From: Stygiobacter sp.
GTDB lineage: Bacteria > Pseudomonadota > Alphaproteobacteria > Rhodospirillales > Magnetospirillaceae
Assembly: GCA_006218045.1 (NCBI GenBank)
Contig: VBWB01000019.1
Location: 62,001 to 126,000 of the forward strand
Reading direction: 5' to 3'
DNA: 64,000 nt
Shown here: positions 45,515 to 54,505 of the stretch, piece by piece
Position numbering within the stretch: the stretch's first letter is position 1
Layout of the letters: each line of letters starts with the position of its first letter
The notes under the pieces: generated by a model
What the model was told of the DNA's origin: nothing
Databases searched by the model: none
The model's input: only the letters and a program-made list of their open reading frames with translations
Made by a program: the position numbers and the translations under genes

Positions 45515-45639
45515 TGCGCCTTTTGGCGTCGGGTGAACACCTGAGATCCTCGTTCAAAAGACTCTGTGCGCCAGGATAGCGTTGAAAGCCCGGTCGGAGC
45601 AGGCGCATGATTTCCCATTAATTGAATGGGGGTATTGCC

Positions 45640-45819
45640 ATGCTGCGACATGTACCCGATATTCGCCGTCTCGGTGAACTGCTTGAGGCGGAATGCGCCG
45701 GTCTTCCCTTCGACCGCTGCCAGGCACGGGAATTGGCTTGCCATCTGGCGGAAGCTTGCCCGGAGATATGCAATAGTCTGCGTCGTATCAGCGAGCGTAT
45801 GACCGAACGCCCTCATTGA
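45640..45819 (+). CDS. 59-residue protein, cysteine-rich copy of a tandem pair
   Basis: A 59-residue, highly charged, probably helical protein (MLRHVPDIRRLGELLEAECA..., ending RRISERMTERPH) with a GGGGGT ribosome site. About 34 of 59 positions are identical to the protein at 46217-46396, with no gaps. It has five cysteines (19, 27, 34, 40, 44) where the paralogue keeps only Cys40 and has Ser at 19, 27 and 34. No family recognised. Conservation between the two copies is the main evidence that it is real. Confidence 0.7.
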   Translation: MLRHVPDIRRLGELLEAECAGLPFDRCQARELACHLAEACPEICNSLRRISERMTERPH

Positions 45820-46216
45820 TACCAAGTCTTGATGAGCTAGGGCGTAAACTCATAAATCCCATGGTGCTCTGTTTGTCTAAGCCGCCGTAATGCCAGGAAA
45901 CGAGCGCGGGCTGTACCTTGGGTACAGCCAAGCGACGATGACGTCGCAGTACGACGTCTTAGACAAACCCGAAGGGCACGCCCCGCAAGGCCATCTAACC
46001 GTGCCGTCAAATTTGGCGATAGCGCCGCTATCGCCTGCATTTCCCGCGGTGCGCCGCGCGGCTTATGCCGCGGGAGGCAAGCGTCCCGGAGGGATGCGCC
46101 CGCCGATTTGTGTGAAAAGGTCGGCTTCGACCAGAAGTATGAGTCATCAAAGAGTCCGTTGCGGTGCAGCATATTGCGGCGCAATATCTTTTGGTCAGCA
46201 CCAAGGAGATATCGCC
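45819..46216. repeat. Palindrome-packed spacer between the tandem paralogues
   Basis: This spacer of about 400 bases contains a chain of stems: a long-range dyad GTTTGTCTAAG (45871-45881) with CTTAGACAAAC (45958-45968) enclosing GGCTGTACC/GGTACAGCC (45909-45929); a 10-bp dyad GGCGATAGCG/CGCTATCGCC (46015-46035); CCCGCGG/CCGCGGG (46043-46074); GCGTCCC/GGGATGC (46081-46097); GGTCG/CGACC (46119-46132); and ATATTGC/GCAATAT (46171-46187). It opens with ATACCAAGTC, also found at 12029. A minus-strand frame of 115 codons crosses it but looks like a by-product. It may be an interspersed repeat or a structured RNA. Confidence 0.65.
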
Positions 46217-46396
46217 ATGCATCAGCTTCTGAGTGATATGCGCCGGTTATCCGAACTGCTTGAGGCCGAAAGCGCCGACCGCCCCTTCGACCGCTCCCAA
46301 GCCCACACCTTGGCGTCGCATCTGGCCGAAACCTGCCCGGAAATGGGCCAGACCATGCGCCGTATCAGCGAACGCATGCGCGGCGAGGCCCGTTGA
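46217..46396 (+). CDS. 59-residue protein, serine-type copy of a tandem pair
   Basis: A 59-residue protein (MHQLLSDMRRLSELLEAESA..., ending RRISERMRGEAR) with a strong AAGGAGATATCGCC leader. It is a gapless paralogue of the protein at 45640-45819, sharing the RRLxELLEAE, PFDRxQA, HLAExCPE and RRISERM blocks. Three cysteines of the other copy are serines here. Amphipathic helices with a strongly conserved PFDR turn are predicted. Function unknown. A strong hairpin terminator follows. Confidence 0.75.
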   Translation: MHQLLSDMRRLSELLEAESADRPFDRSQAHTLASHLAETCPEMGQTMRRISERMRGEAR

Positions 46397-46417
46397 TCTG
46401 AATTGAGTTTATCGTCG

Positions 46418-46454
46418 TTTCGCCACCTGGGGCCGCCGCCCCTGGGTGGCGAAA
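46418..46454. terminator. Bidirectional hairpin terminator
   Basis: TTTCGCCACC (46418-46427) and GGTGGCGAAA (46445-46454) pair perfectly, and inner GGGGC/GCCCC bases extend the stem. It lies between convergent genes ending at 46396 and 46477. Confidence 0.75.
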
Positions 46455-46476
46455 GGCGTTTCGGCTGCTATCTTGG

Positions 46477-46854
46477 TCAGCGCATCGGCAGGGCGGCGGG
46501 AACAAAGCCGATCAGGCGGTCGTTGCCCTCGTTATAAGGCTGGGAATAGCAACTGGGACGGGCGATGGACGCGTAGCAATAGACTTGCTGACGCGGTGGC
46601 GGCGGTCCCGGCCAATCCACGCACCAAACACCTTCGCGCTGGGCGCGGATGGTGGAACAATCCTTACCGGTGATCCAGGTGGCCAGATGGTCGCCCATGG
46701 TCTTCTTGGTGTTGATGACGCTCAACACCTCAAGATTAAGCAGCATGTTGGCGTCACCGACGCGGGCGACCTCGCTCTCGATACCGTCACGCCCGAAAAA
46801 GGCACAGCCTGACAGCAGCAGAATGCCCGCCAGGGGGGCAAGGCGCCTGATCAT
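46477..46854 (-). CDS. Lipoprotein of unknown function
   Basis: A 125-residue lipoprotein precursor: MIRRLAPLAGILLLSGCAFFG has a lipobox LSGC with Cys17. The mature part contains several cysteines (KDCSTI, VWCVDWPGPPPPRQQ, YCYASIARPSCYSQ), likely in disulfides. NTKKTMGDHLATWITGKDCS recalls small envelope lipoproteins of alphaproteobacteria, but I cannot name the family. Divergent from the redoxin gene. Confidence 0.72.
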   Translation of the reverse strand: MIRRLAPLAGILLLSGCAFFGRDGIESEVARVGDANMLLNLEVLSVINTKKTMGDHLATWITGKDCSTIRAQREGVWCVDWPGPPPPRQQVYCYASIARPSCYSQPYNEGNDRLIGFVPAALPMR

Positions 46855-46965
46855 CTTCTATGACCCCTTTGAACGATTCGCTATAGTATCGGCCCGATGG
46901 TCGGATCGGGTCAAATCGATTATGAGCCGGACCTTCCCAACAAAGCCTTAACGGAGGATCGGGCC

Positions 46966-47520
46966 ATGGCGGTGGAAACGCCTGTTTGCGATTTCGGCTG
47001 GCTGGCGCCGCCCTTCACCCTGCCCGGTATCGACGGGCGCTCGTGGTCGCTGGATCAAGTGCGCGGGGCCAAGGGCACGCTGATCATGTTCATCTGCAAT
47101 CACTGTCCCTATGTGCAGGCGGTGGCCGACCGGATGGTGCGCGATGCCAAGGATTTGCAGGCACTGGGCATCGGAATCGCCGCCATCATGTCCAACGACG
47201 TCGAGGCCTATCCCGAGGACAGCTTTGACAACATGAAGCTGTTCGCCGCCCGTCACGGCTTCGCCTTTCCCTATTTATACGACGAAAGCCAGCAGGTGGC
47301 GCGGGCCTATGACGCGGTGTGCACTCCCGATTTCTTCGGCTTCGATGCCGATCTCGGGTTGCAATATCGCGGACGGCTGGACCAGTCGCGCAAGCAGGCG
47401 GCGCCGGCGGATGTGCGTCGCGACCTGTTCGAGGCCATGCGCCAAGTGGTGGAAACCGGTCATGGACCGGTCAGCCAGACCCCCTCCATGGGCTGTTCGA
47501 TCAAATGGCGCGGTGATTGA
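46966..47520 (+). CDS. Thioredoxin-fold redoxin protein (AhpC/TSA-like)
   Basis: A 184-residue peroxiredoxin-like/thioredoxin-fold protein. FTLPGIDGRSWSLDQVRGAKGTLIMFICNHCPYVQAVADRM (about residues 17-58) carries the active CxxC as CNHC, typical of the cytosolic PRX-like2 redoxins annotated 'thioredoxin family protein'. DESQQVARAYDAVCTPDFFGFD has the conserved cis-proline region (CTPDFF). The start at 46966 follows GGAGG. No signal peptide, so it is cytoplasmic. Partner and substrate are unknown. Confidence 0.85.
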   Translation: MAVETPVCDFGWLAPPFTLPGIDGRSWSLDQVRGAKGTLIMFICNHCPYVQAVADRMVRDAKDLQALGIGIAAIMSNDVEAYPEDSFDNMKLFAARHGFAFPYLYDESQQVARAYDAVCTPDFFGFDADLGLQYRGRLDQSRKQAAPADVRRDLFEAMRQVVETGHGPVSQTPSMGCSIKWRGD

Positions 47521-47601
47521 TGGGGGAAAACGCACGCCGGATTTGCCTCTGCTCGCCAACCACACTATGTTGACGCCGACCGATTACCGGAGACGACTTC
47601 C

Positions 47602-48285
47602 TTGACCAGTTCCAAAGACGATGCCGCCACCGACTTGCTGATCCGCGAGGTTGACGACGATCTGCGCCAGGAAAACCTGGAAAAGATGTGGAAGAGGTAT
47701 GGCGGCCTGTTCATTGGCGGTGCCGTGGCCGTCGTGCTGGCCGTTGCCGGTGCCCAGGCCTGGCAGTCCTGGCGTCATGGCGAGAATCTGCACGCGTCGC
47801 AACGTTTCAGCGAGGCCAGCCAGATGCTGGACCGGGGCGACAAGGCCAAGGGGGCCGAGGCCTTGCAGGTGTTGGCCGCCTCGGGTCCGTCCGGCTACAA
47901 GCTGTTGTCCGAGTTGAAGCTGGCCCAGATCAAGCTGGCCGATGGCGATGCCGCCGCCGCCGCCGCACTCTATGACCGCATCGCCGCCGATGGTGGCGTC
48001 GATGACATCTATCGGGATATGGCGGTGCTGAAATCGGCCTATCTCAAGTTGGAAACCGGTGATGTCGCCTTGGTGGAAAAGTCGGTGGCGCCGTTGGCGG
48101 TGGAATCGGGCGCTTGGCGCCATTCCGCCCGCGAGATCCTGGCATTGTTGGCGCTGAAGGCGGGCGACAACGCCAAGGCCATGGATCTGCTGCGCAAGGT
48201 CGCCGACGATGTGGCGGCTCCGGCGGGTATTCGCGGTCGCGCCGCCGAATTGTTGGCGGCGCTGGAAAGCGCGGCCAAGGGCTGA
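47602..48285 (+). CDS. YfgM-like tetratricopeptide-repeat membrane protein
   Basis: A 227-residue protein with a TTG start after GGAGA. The N-terminus IREVDDDLRQENLEKMWKRYGGLFIGGAVAVVLAVAGAQAWQSW is the cytoplasmic tail and single transmembrane helix (about residues 35-52) of the YfgM/TPR-2-like family; the rest is alanine-rich TPR helices facing the periplasm. YfgM works as an ancillary SecYEG/chaperone factor, and yfgM-bamB-der is a conserved gene order, exactly as found here. Confidence 0.88.
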   Translation: MTSSKDDAATDLLIREVDDDLRQENLEKMWKRYGGLFIGGAVAVVLAVAGAQAWQSWRHGENLHASQRFSEASQMLDRGDKAKGAEALQVLAASGPSGYKLLSELKLAQIKLADGDAAAAAALYDRIAADGGVDDIYRDMAVLKSAYLKLETGDVALVEKSVAPLAVESGAWRHSAREILALLALKAGDNAKAMDLLRKVADDVAAPAGIRGRAAELLAALESAAKG

Positions 48286-48299
48286 ACGGGGGAAAGTGC

Positions 48300-49616
48300 A
48301 TGAGCCGTCGTCTGCTGTGGGTGGTGATCGCCGGATTGGGCCTGTCGGCCTGTTCAAGCTGGATAGGTGAAAAGGAAGCGCCACCCTTGCCGGGCAAGCG
48401 TATTTCCGTCCTGTCGGGGGAGCGTGGTTTGGCGCCGGAACTGTCCGGCGATCAGGCATTGATCAAGCTGCCGCCGCCCGAGCCCAATGACGACTGGCCG
48501 CAGGCCGGTGGTTATTCCAACCATGCCATGCACCATATGGAGATCAACGACCAGCTCCGGCGAGTGTGGCGCAGCTCCATCGGTGATGGTTCGACCAAGC
48601 GGGCCAAGCTGCTGGCTCAGCCGATCGTGGCCGAGGGCCGCATCTTCACTCTGGATTCCAGCGCCGAAATCCGCGCCTTCGATGCGGTGACCGGGGCCAA
48701 GGTCTGGGCCTTCGATATCACCCCCAAGGACGAGGACGACACCTTCTCGGGTGGTGGCATCGCCTATGAGGACGGCCAGTTGTTCATTTCCACCGGCTTT
48801 GCCCAGGTGGTGTCGCTGGATGCCGGCAATGGCCAGGTGTTGTGGCGCCAGACCTTGTCCGGCCCCATGCGCGGTCCGCCGACCGTGCGGGCCGGTCGCG
48901 TCTTCGTCATCACCGTCGACAACCAGACCCATGCCTTGGCCGCCGAAGACGGCGGCGTATTATGGAGCCATCAGGGTATCAGCGAAGCGGCCAGCCTGCT
49001 GGGCGGCACCAGCCCGGCGGTGGACGGCAACGTGGTGGTGGTGCCCTATTCGTCGGGTGAGCTGTTTGCGTTGCGCGTGGATAACGGCTCGGTTCTGTGG
49101 CAGGAGCAATTGGCCACCGTGCGCCGCACCGAAGGCGCCTCGGCCCTGACCGATATCCGCGCCCGCCCGATCATCGATCGCGGGCGCGTCTACGCCATCG
49201 GCCATGCCGATCTGCTGGTCGCCGTGGACCTGCGCACCGGTCGCCGGTTGTGGGATCGCGAGATCGGCGGCATTCAAAGCCCGTGGGTGGGGGGCGATTA
49301 CCTGTTCCTGGTCAACAATTCCAATGAGGCGGTGGCGCTGGACGCCAAGACCGGCAAGGTCATCTGGGTCACCCAGTTGCAGATGTGGGAGGACGAGGAG
49401 GATCGTACCGGCCGCATCATCTGGGCCGGCCCGATCCTGGCGTCGGACCGTCTGATCCTGGCCTCCAGCCATGAAAAGCTGCTGGCCCTGTCGCCTTATA
49501 CCGGTGCGGTGCTGGGCATCGAGGACTCCCCTGACGGCGTCAGCATCCCGCCGTCGGTGGCCCAAGGCACCGTGTATTTCCTGACCGATGATGCCGATTT
49601 GGTGGCGTACCGCTGA
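48300..49616 (+). CDS. bamB: Outer membrane protein assembly factor BamB
   Basis: A 438-residue lipoprotein: [20 protein letters not shown] has a lipobox with Cys18. The mature protein is an eight-bladed PQQ-type beta-propeller with repeats such as [50 protein letters not shown] and [24 protein letters not shown]. BamB helps the BAM complex insert beta-barrels. It sits between the YfgM-like gene and der. Confidence 0.94.
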   Translation: MSRRLLWVVIAGLGLSACSSWIGEKEAPPLPGKRISVLSGERGLAPELSGDQALIKLPPPEPNDDWPQAGGYSNHAMHHMEINDQLRRVWRSSIGDGSTKRAKLLAQPIVAEGRIFTLDSSAEIRAFDAVTGAKVWAFDITPKDEDDTFSGGGIAYEDGQLFISTGFAQVVSLDAGNGQVLWRQTLSGPMRGPPTVRAGRVFVITVDNQTHALAAEDGGVLWSHQGISEAASLLGGTSPAVDGNVVVVPYSSGELFALRVDNGSVLWQEQLATVRRTEGASALTDIRARPIIDRGRVYAIGHADLLVAVDLRTGRRLWDREIGGIQSPWVGGDYLFLVNNSNEAVALDAKTGKVIWVTQLQMWEDEEDRTGRIIWAGPILASDRLILASSHEKLLALSPYTGAVLGIEDSPDGVSIPPSVAQGTVYFLTDDADLVAYR

Positions 49617-49617
49617 T

Positions 49618-51027
49618 ATGACCTTTACCGTAGCCATCGTTGGCCGCCCCAATGTGGGCAAATCTACCTTGTTCAACCGTCTGGCCGGGCGTCGTCTGGC
49701 CATCGTCCACGACATGCCCGGCGTCACCCGCGACCGCCGCGAGGCCGCCGCCAGCCTGCTGGGCATGGAATTCCGGGTCATCGATACCGCCGGCTTCGAG
49801 GATGCCCACGACGAATCCATCGAGGCGCGCATGCGCTATCAGACCGACACCGCCGTGGCCGAGGCCGACGTGGTGCTGATGCTGATCGATGCCCGCGCCG
49901 GGGTGACGCCGCTGGATGCCCATTTCGCCGATTATCTGCGCAAGCAGAAGACGCCGGTGATCCTGGTCGCCAACAAATGCGAGGGCAAGGCCGGGGCGCC
50001 GGGGATGTATGAATCCTATGGCCTGGGCCTGGGCGAGCCGGTGCCGTTCTCGGCCGAACACGGCGAAGGGCTGGCCGAATTGTTCGACGCCCTGCGCCCC
50101 CATGCCGAAGCCGCCGGGGCATTGGATTTCGACGACGACGAGGAAGACGACTTCTTCGCCGCCGACCCCGTCGACGACGAGGAAATCGAGACCGAGGACC
50201 GGCCCGAACGGCCGTTGCAACTGGTCATCGTCGGTCGCCCCAATGTGGGCAAGTCGACCCTGGTCAACCGCCTTTTGGGCCAGGATCGCATGCTGACCGG
50301 CCCCGAGGCCGGGCTGACCCGCGACGCCATTTCGGTGGATTGGGACCATCAGGGCCGCGGCATCCGGTTGGTGGACACCGCCGGCCTGCGCAAGCGCGCC
50401 AATATCGAAGACCCGGTGGAAAAGCTGTCGGCCTCCAACACCTTGGAAGCCATCCGCATGGCCGAGGTGGTGGTGCTGGTGATGGATTCTGCGGCCATCT
50501 TGGACAAGCAGGATCTGACCATCGCCCGCATGGTGGTGGAGGAGGGCCGCTCGCTGGTCATCGCCATCAACAAATGGGACGCGGTGGAAAAGCCGCAGGA
50601 AGCCTTGCAGCGGCTGGCCGACCGCCTGGAGACCTCGCTGCCCATGGTACGTGGCCTGCCGACGGTGACCATCAGCGCCCTGACCGGGCGCGGCGTCGAC
50701 AAGATGATGGATGCGGTGCTGGCGGTGCACAAGACCTGGAACCGCCGTATTCCCACCTCGCAATTGAACCGCTGGCTGGAAGACGTGCTGTCGCATCATC
50801 CGCCGCCGGCCATGCCCGGTGGGCGCCGCCTGAAGATTCGCTATATGACGCAGATCAAGGCCCGCCCGCCGACCTTCGTCATCTTCGCCTCCAAGCCCGA
50901 GCAATTGCCGGAAAGCTATAACCGCTATCTGATCAACGGCCTGCGCGAGAACTTCAAGCTGGCCGGGGTGCCCATGCGCCTTTACGTGCGCGGTGGCCGC
51001 AATCCCTACGCCGACAAGAAGAAATAG
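49618..51027 (+). CDS. der: Ribosome biogenesis GTPase Der (EngA)
   Basis: A 469-residue double-GTPase that helps mature the 50S subunit. Both G domains are intact: [20 protein letters not shown] (residue 3) and [20 protein letters not shown] (about 203), with [29 protein letters not shown] and NKWDAV. An acidic linker ([23 protein letters not shown]) separates them, and the C-terminal KH-like domain ends in [16 protein letters not shown]. The ATG is one base after the bamB stop. Confidence 0.97.
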   Translation: MTFTVAIVGRPNVGKSTLFNRLAGRRLAIVHDMPGVTRDRREAAASLLGMEFRVIDTAGFEDAHDESIEARMRYQTDTAVAEADVVLMLIDARAGVTPLDAHFADYLRKQKTPVILVANKCEGKAGAPGMYESYGLGLGEPVPFSAEHGEGLAELFDALRPHAEAAGALDFDDDEEDDFFAADPVDDEEIETEDRPERPLQLVIVGRPNVGKSTLVNRLLGQDRMLTGPEAGLTRDAISVDWDHQGRGIRLVDTAGLRKRANIEDPVEKLSASNTLEAIRMAEVVVLVMDSAAILDKQDLTIARMVVEEGRSLVIAINKWDAVEKPQEALQRLADRLETSLPMVRGLPTVTISALTGRGVDKMMDAVLAVHKTWNRRIPTSQLNRWLEDVLSHHPPPAMPGGRRLKIRYMTQIKARPPTFVIFASKPEQLPESYNRYLINGLRENFKLAGVPMRLYVRGGRNPYADKKK

Positions 51028-51028
51028 G

Positions 51029-51089
51029 GCCAGAGCCTCATGGGTTAAATCATACGCATGAGGCTCTGGCATTGAGCGAGTGATTTAAC
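51029..51089. terminator. Hairpin with pseudoknot-capable loop after der
   Basis: GCCAGAGCCTCATG (51029-51042) and CATGAGGCTCTGGC (51057-51070) form a perfect 14-bp stem. The loop contains GTTAAATCA (51044-51052), which is exactly complementary to TGATTTAAC at 51081-51089 downstream. It starts two bases after the der stop codon and lies between convergent genes. Confidence 0.65.
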
Positions 51090-51099
51090 GCATTAAGGC

Positions 51100-53133
51100 C
51101 TAGAACGCACGCTGGCGTTCGTGCAGGGCCATGTTCATATCCAGTTCCTTGACCACCTGTTCCAAGGTGGTGATACCCCGGCTTTCCAGGGCGTCGATCT
51201 GGTTCAGCAGCACGGCGGCGGTGACGATGGCGTCGCCCAGGGCGGTATGACGGTCGGTGATGGAAATGCCCAGGCGGTCGCAGATGGCATCCAGGGAATG
51301 ACCGGTTTCCGGGCCGTCCAGGTAATTGGACAGCATCATGGTATCCAGCACCGGATTGTCGAAGGTCAGGCCGAATTTTCGTTCGTTCATGCGCAGGAAT
51401 TTCAGGTCGAAGGCGGCGTTGTGGGCCACCAGCACCGCATCGGCGGCAAAGGCCTTGAATTGCGGCAACACCACGGCCAGAGGCGGCTTGTCCTTGACCA
51501 TGTCGTCGGTGATGCCGTGGAACTTGATGCTTTCCGGCGGAATGATCCGGCCCGGATTGACGATGCGGTTGAAGCTTTCCCCCGACAGGATACGGCCGTT
51601 GACGATGCGCACGGCGCCGATCTGCACGATCTGGTCGCCCTGGCTCGGCTGCAAGCCGGTGGTCTCGGTGTCGAAGACGATGAAGGTCAGGCTGCGCAGC
51701 GGCTGACGGCCCTTTTCACCGATGTCGCGGGCGGCGTCCAGCAATGCCATGTCATAGAATTCGGGGCGGGTCGGCAGGGCGGTGACCTTGGCCTGATAAT
51801 GCTGCTCGATGCCCTTGCGCATGGGCAGGCGCAGCCATGACCGACCGGCCCGGTGTTCCTGCACGATTTCAGCCCCGGCATGATGGTCGAGCACGTCGCG
51901 TACCCGCATGCCGCCCAGGCTGTGCAGCGGCTGGGCCAACCAGCCATCCAGCGCCGGCTTGGCGGCGGTGGAGCCGGCCCAGCCGATTTCCACCCACGAC
52001 CCGGCCTCATCCTCGCTGGCGGCCAGATCGACCTCGGCCAGATTGAAACGCTCGGAAATCTGGCGGATCATGGCTTCCATGGTCAGCGACAGTGAATGGG
52101 AATCGGCGTGCAGCCATACCGGCAAGCCGGTGGCGGTGACCTTGACCGCGGATTGGTCGAAGCGTTGGGCGACAAAGGCGAACAGATCGGCGGAATGCAG
52201 ATCGGCCATGGGCCACCAGCCCGACAGCGCCCGCTGATAACCATCGGTGACGCGCTTGATGGCGGCTTCGATGTTGGCGGCCTCGCGTTCGACGATGACC
52301 GGATTGTTGGCGGCGATGCGCAGCCGGATCAACGGCGATTGCAGGCCCTCGGCCACCTCGCGCAGCAAGGCGTCGCGCCGTGACAGCGCCGCCACCTGCG
52401 GGCTGGCGTCGACCATGGTGATGACATAGCCCGAGGCATCGCCGTCATTGGTGCGGATCAGCGACATGCGCGCCTGCAACAGCGTGGCGCCGTCGGTGGC
52501 GCTGGCCAGAAACGGCGTGCCGCGGCTGCCCATCTCGGGGCGGTGGGTGAGGACTTCCAACATGTGGGTGACCGCCTCGCGCGTCACCGTCTCGAACAGG
52601 GATCGGCCCAGCCCCACCGGGCCGATGCCGGCCAGCATGTCCATGGCCACCGAATTATAGAGCACGATCTGGTGGCGCAGGTTGCACACCACCACGCCCT
52701 CGTGCAGATCGTTCAGGATGGCGGCCAGGCGGTTGGAGTTCTCCTCGGCCTTGCCGGTGGCGCTTTGCAGACCCTCGGCCAGTTCCTGGCGGGCCTGGAT
52801 CATCTTGGCGATGACCTGGTTGACCGATTCGGGCAATGGCGCCAGCAGCGGATAACGCGCCGTCTCGATGTCGCTGCGGTTGCCGCCATGGGCGATGGCG
52901 CGGACCTCGGCGGCCATGCGCTTGATGCCGCGCATGACGGCGAAATCGATGATTTTCCACGACAGCACGAACAAAAGCGCCGATCCGGCCACGGCGATCA
53001 TGGCCAGAGCGCGCAGCTCCTCGCGGTCAACGACGCCTTGGCCCAGCAGATACGCAGCAGCGCCGATGGCGGCGACATTGGCGGCAAAGGCCATGGCCAG
53101 CCAGGGAAAGGGACCCCGCCAGTTTTGCGGCAC
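51100..53133 (-). CDS. Membrane sensor (PAS/HAMP-like) fused to a DnaQ-type 3'-5' exonuclease
   Basis: A 677-residue fusion. Two N-terminal transmembrane helices (about residues 10-30 and 42-62) lead into a HAMP-like region, a PAS domain (AAILNDLHEGVVVCNLRHQIVLYNSVAMDML, about 137-250), a degenerate kinase-like stretch (no phosphorylatable HxxxxP His or clear ATP boxes), and a C-terminal DEDDh exonuclease from about residue 480: VFDTETTGL, HNAAFDLKFL and DRHTALGDAIVT. GTG start with AAGGAG. The exonuclease part resembles DNA polymerase III epsilon; membrane location suggests nucleic-acid or nucleotide signalling rather than proofreading. Confidence 0.88.
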   Translation of the reverse strand: MPQNWRGPFPWLAMAFAANVAAIGAAAYLLGQGVVDREELRALAMIAVAGSALLFVLSWKIIDFAVMRGIKRMAAEVRAIAHGGNRSDIETARYPLLAPLPESVNQVIAKMIQARQELAEGLQSATGKAEENSNRLAAILNDLHEGVVVCNLRHQIVLYNSVAMDMLAGIGPVGLGRSLFETVTREAVTHMLEVLTHRPEMGSRGTPFLASATDGATLLQARMSLIRTNDGDASGYVITMVDASPQVAALSRRDALLREVAEGLQSPLIRLRIAANNPVIVEREAANIEAAIKRVTDGYQRALSGWWPMADLHSADLFAFVAQRFDQSAVKVTATGLPVWLHADSHSLSLTMEAMIRQISERFNLAEVDLAASEDEAGSWVEIGWAGSTAAKPALDGWLAQPLHSLGGMRVRDVLDHHAGAEIVQEHRAGRSWLRLPMRKGIEQHYQAKVTALPTRPEFYDMALLDAARDIGEKGRQPLRSLTFIVFDTETTGLQPSQGDQIVQIGAVRIVNGRILSGESFNRIVNPGRIIPPESIKFHGITDDMVKDKPPLAVVLPQFKAFAADAVLVAHNAAFDLKFLRMNERKFGLTFDNPVLDTMMLSNYLDGPETGHSLDAICDRLGISITDRHTALGDAIVTAAVLLNQIDALESRGITTLEQVVKELDMNMALHERQRAF

Positions 53134-53237
53134 CTGGCATGCTCCTTGGACGGTTTATTTTCGTTATCCCCAGTTTTATCACGACAAGGCGCCGGGGCAA
53201 TGGCCCTATTATCGGTGCCGGCAAACAAGCCCGCCGT

Positions 53238-53441
53238 TCAGGCCGCCTTATGCTCCCGTTCCAGCGACGCCCGCACCTGATCATAGACCGATGCCGCCGA
53301 TACCCCGCGGTAATAGCCGTCGCGCAACAGGCCGTGGTCGATTCCCAAGGTCTTGGCCGACAAGCCGAAGCGTTCCATCAGCCGGGTGTCCACGTCGGAA
53401 ATCCACAAGGTGTAGCCGGTGTCGAACAGGGGGTAGGTCAT
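53238..53441 (-). CDS. Small hypothetical protein (67 residues)
   Basis: A 67-residue soluble protein (WISDVDTRLMERFGLSAKTLGIDHGLLRDGYYRGVSAASVYDQVRASLERE) with GGCGGA ahead of the ATG. No transmembrane or metal motif; no family recognised. It lies between the sensor-exonuclease and the divergent solute-binding protein. Confidence 0.6.
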   Translation of the reverse strand: MTYPLFDTGYTLWISDVDTRLMERFGLSAKTLGIDHGLLRDGYYRGVSAASVYDQVRASLEREHKAA

Positions 53442-53599
53442 GATCGTATCCGCCGAAAAACTATCGATGGTCTTAGCCTAGCCCCCGCTTGCGGCATGCT
53501 TTTGGTGGAAAGGTGGCGGGATTGGGGCATGTGATCGGGGGTTGCTTTAACCGGAACTTTAGTGTGTCTTTGTGCACACGAGGGCGGTTGGAGGTATAT

Positions 53600-54394
53600 A
53601 TGCGCATAGTCGTTGCAGGATTGGTGGTTATCCTCACGCTGATATGGGGCATGTCCGCCCAGGCGGCCCAGGCGGCCCAGGCGGCCCAGGCGGCCCAGGT
53701 GGTGCGCGTGGGCGGCTATGATTTTCCGCCTTTCGTCGACGTGGGCAAGGACGGTCGCCCCGCATTGGTGCCGCAGATCATCGACGCGCTGAACCAGATG
53801 CAGTCCAGCTTTCGCTTCGAGTTCGTGCCGGTGGCGGCACGGCGCCGTTATGGCGATCTGGTCGAGGGTCGCTTCGACGTCATGTTCTTTGAAAGCCCGC
53901 AATGGGAATGGCAGGCCCAGGGGTTCCCTGTGGATTTCACCAAGATCTTCCTGAGTGGCGGCGAGGTTTATATCGCCCGGGCCGAGGCCGGGCGCGGCCA
54001 GGATTATTTCGCCGATCTGTCGGGCAAATCCCTGGTCGGCATTCTGGGCTATCATTACGGTTTCGCCGATTTCGAGGCCGACCCCGAGCGGTTGGCCCGT
54101 AAATTCGACATCAAGCTGGTCAGTTCCCACCGCTCCAGCATCGAACTGGTGCTGAATGGCCGGCGTGACATCGCCGTGGTCACCGACGCCTATCTGCACG
54201 GCTATCTGCAAGACAACCCCAAGGCCCGCGACCGTCTGTTGGTGTCGCAGCGGCTGGACCAGGCCTATGAACACCGGGTGTTGGTGCGCCAGGGCGGTCC
54301 CATCTCGGTGACGGCCATGGACAAGCTGATGGATGATCTGGCCGCCAGCCATCGGCTGGAGGCGATCCTGAAGGCAGCCGGCCTCCACAAATGA
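53600..54394 (+). CDS. Periplasmic solute-binding protein-like (transporter substrate-binding domain)
   Basis: A 264-residue family 3-like solute-binding protein. The start at 53600 follows GGAGG. The signal peptide runs MRIVVAGLVVILTLIWGMSAQA, and around the cleavage site is an unusual AQA repeat encoded by five 9-base units. The mature part (VVRVGGYDFPPFVDVGKDGRPALVPQIIDALNQMQSSFRFEFVPV, ...VSQRLDQAYEHRVLVRQGG) matches two-lobed binding proteins for amino acids or small acids. No permease genes are adjacent, so it may be a stand-alone sensor feeding a chemoreceptor such as the one downstream. Confidence 0.82.
   Translation: MRIVVAGLVVILTLIWGMSAQAAQAAQAAQAAQVVRVGGYDFPPFVDVGKDGRPALVPQIIDALNQMQSSFRFEFVPVAARRRYGDLVEGRFDVMFFESPQWEWQAQGFPVDFTKIFLSGGEVYIARAEAGRGQDYFADLSGKSLVGILGYHYGFADFEADPERLARKFDIKLVSSHRSSIELVLNGRRDIAVVTDAYLHGYLQDNPKARDRLLVSQRLDQAYEHRVLVRQGGPISVTAMDKLMDDLAASHRLEAILKAAGLHK
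53657..53701 (+). repeat. 9-bp tandem repeat, five units
   Basis: GCCCAGGCG is repeated four times perfectly and once as GCCCAGGTG. Each unit adds three residues (A-Q-A) at the signal-peptidase site of the solute-binding protein, so copy-number change keeps frame. Confidence 0.85.
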
Positions 54395-54505
54395 CCGGGC
54401 GCACAGGTACGCACAAGTTTAACCGAAGCTTCAGGTCTTGGTCACCTTACTGTCACGACTGCCGCCTATAGTCTGCGTCCACGCATCGTCGGACGGAAGC
54501 TATCG

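Noticed and set aside
45837-46184. Minus-strand open frame of 115 codons in the palindromic spacer
   Set aside because: Arg/Ser-rich, spans several stems and has no clear ribosome site; more likely a by-product of the repeat. Repeated copies with conserved coding would change this view.
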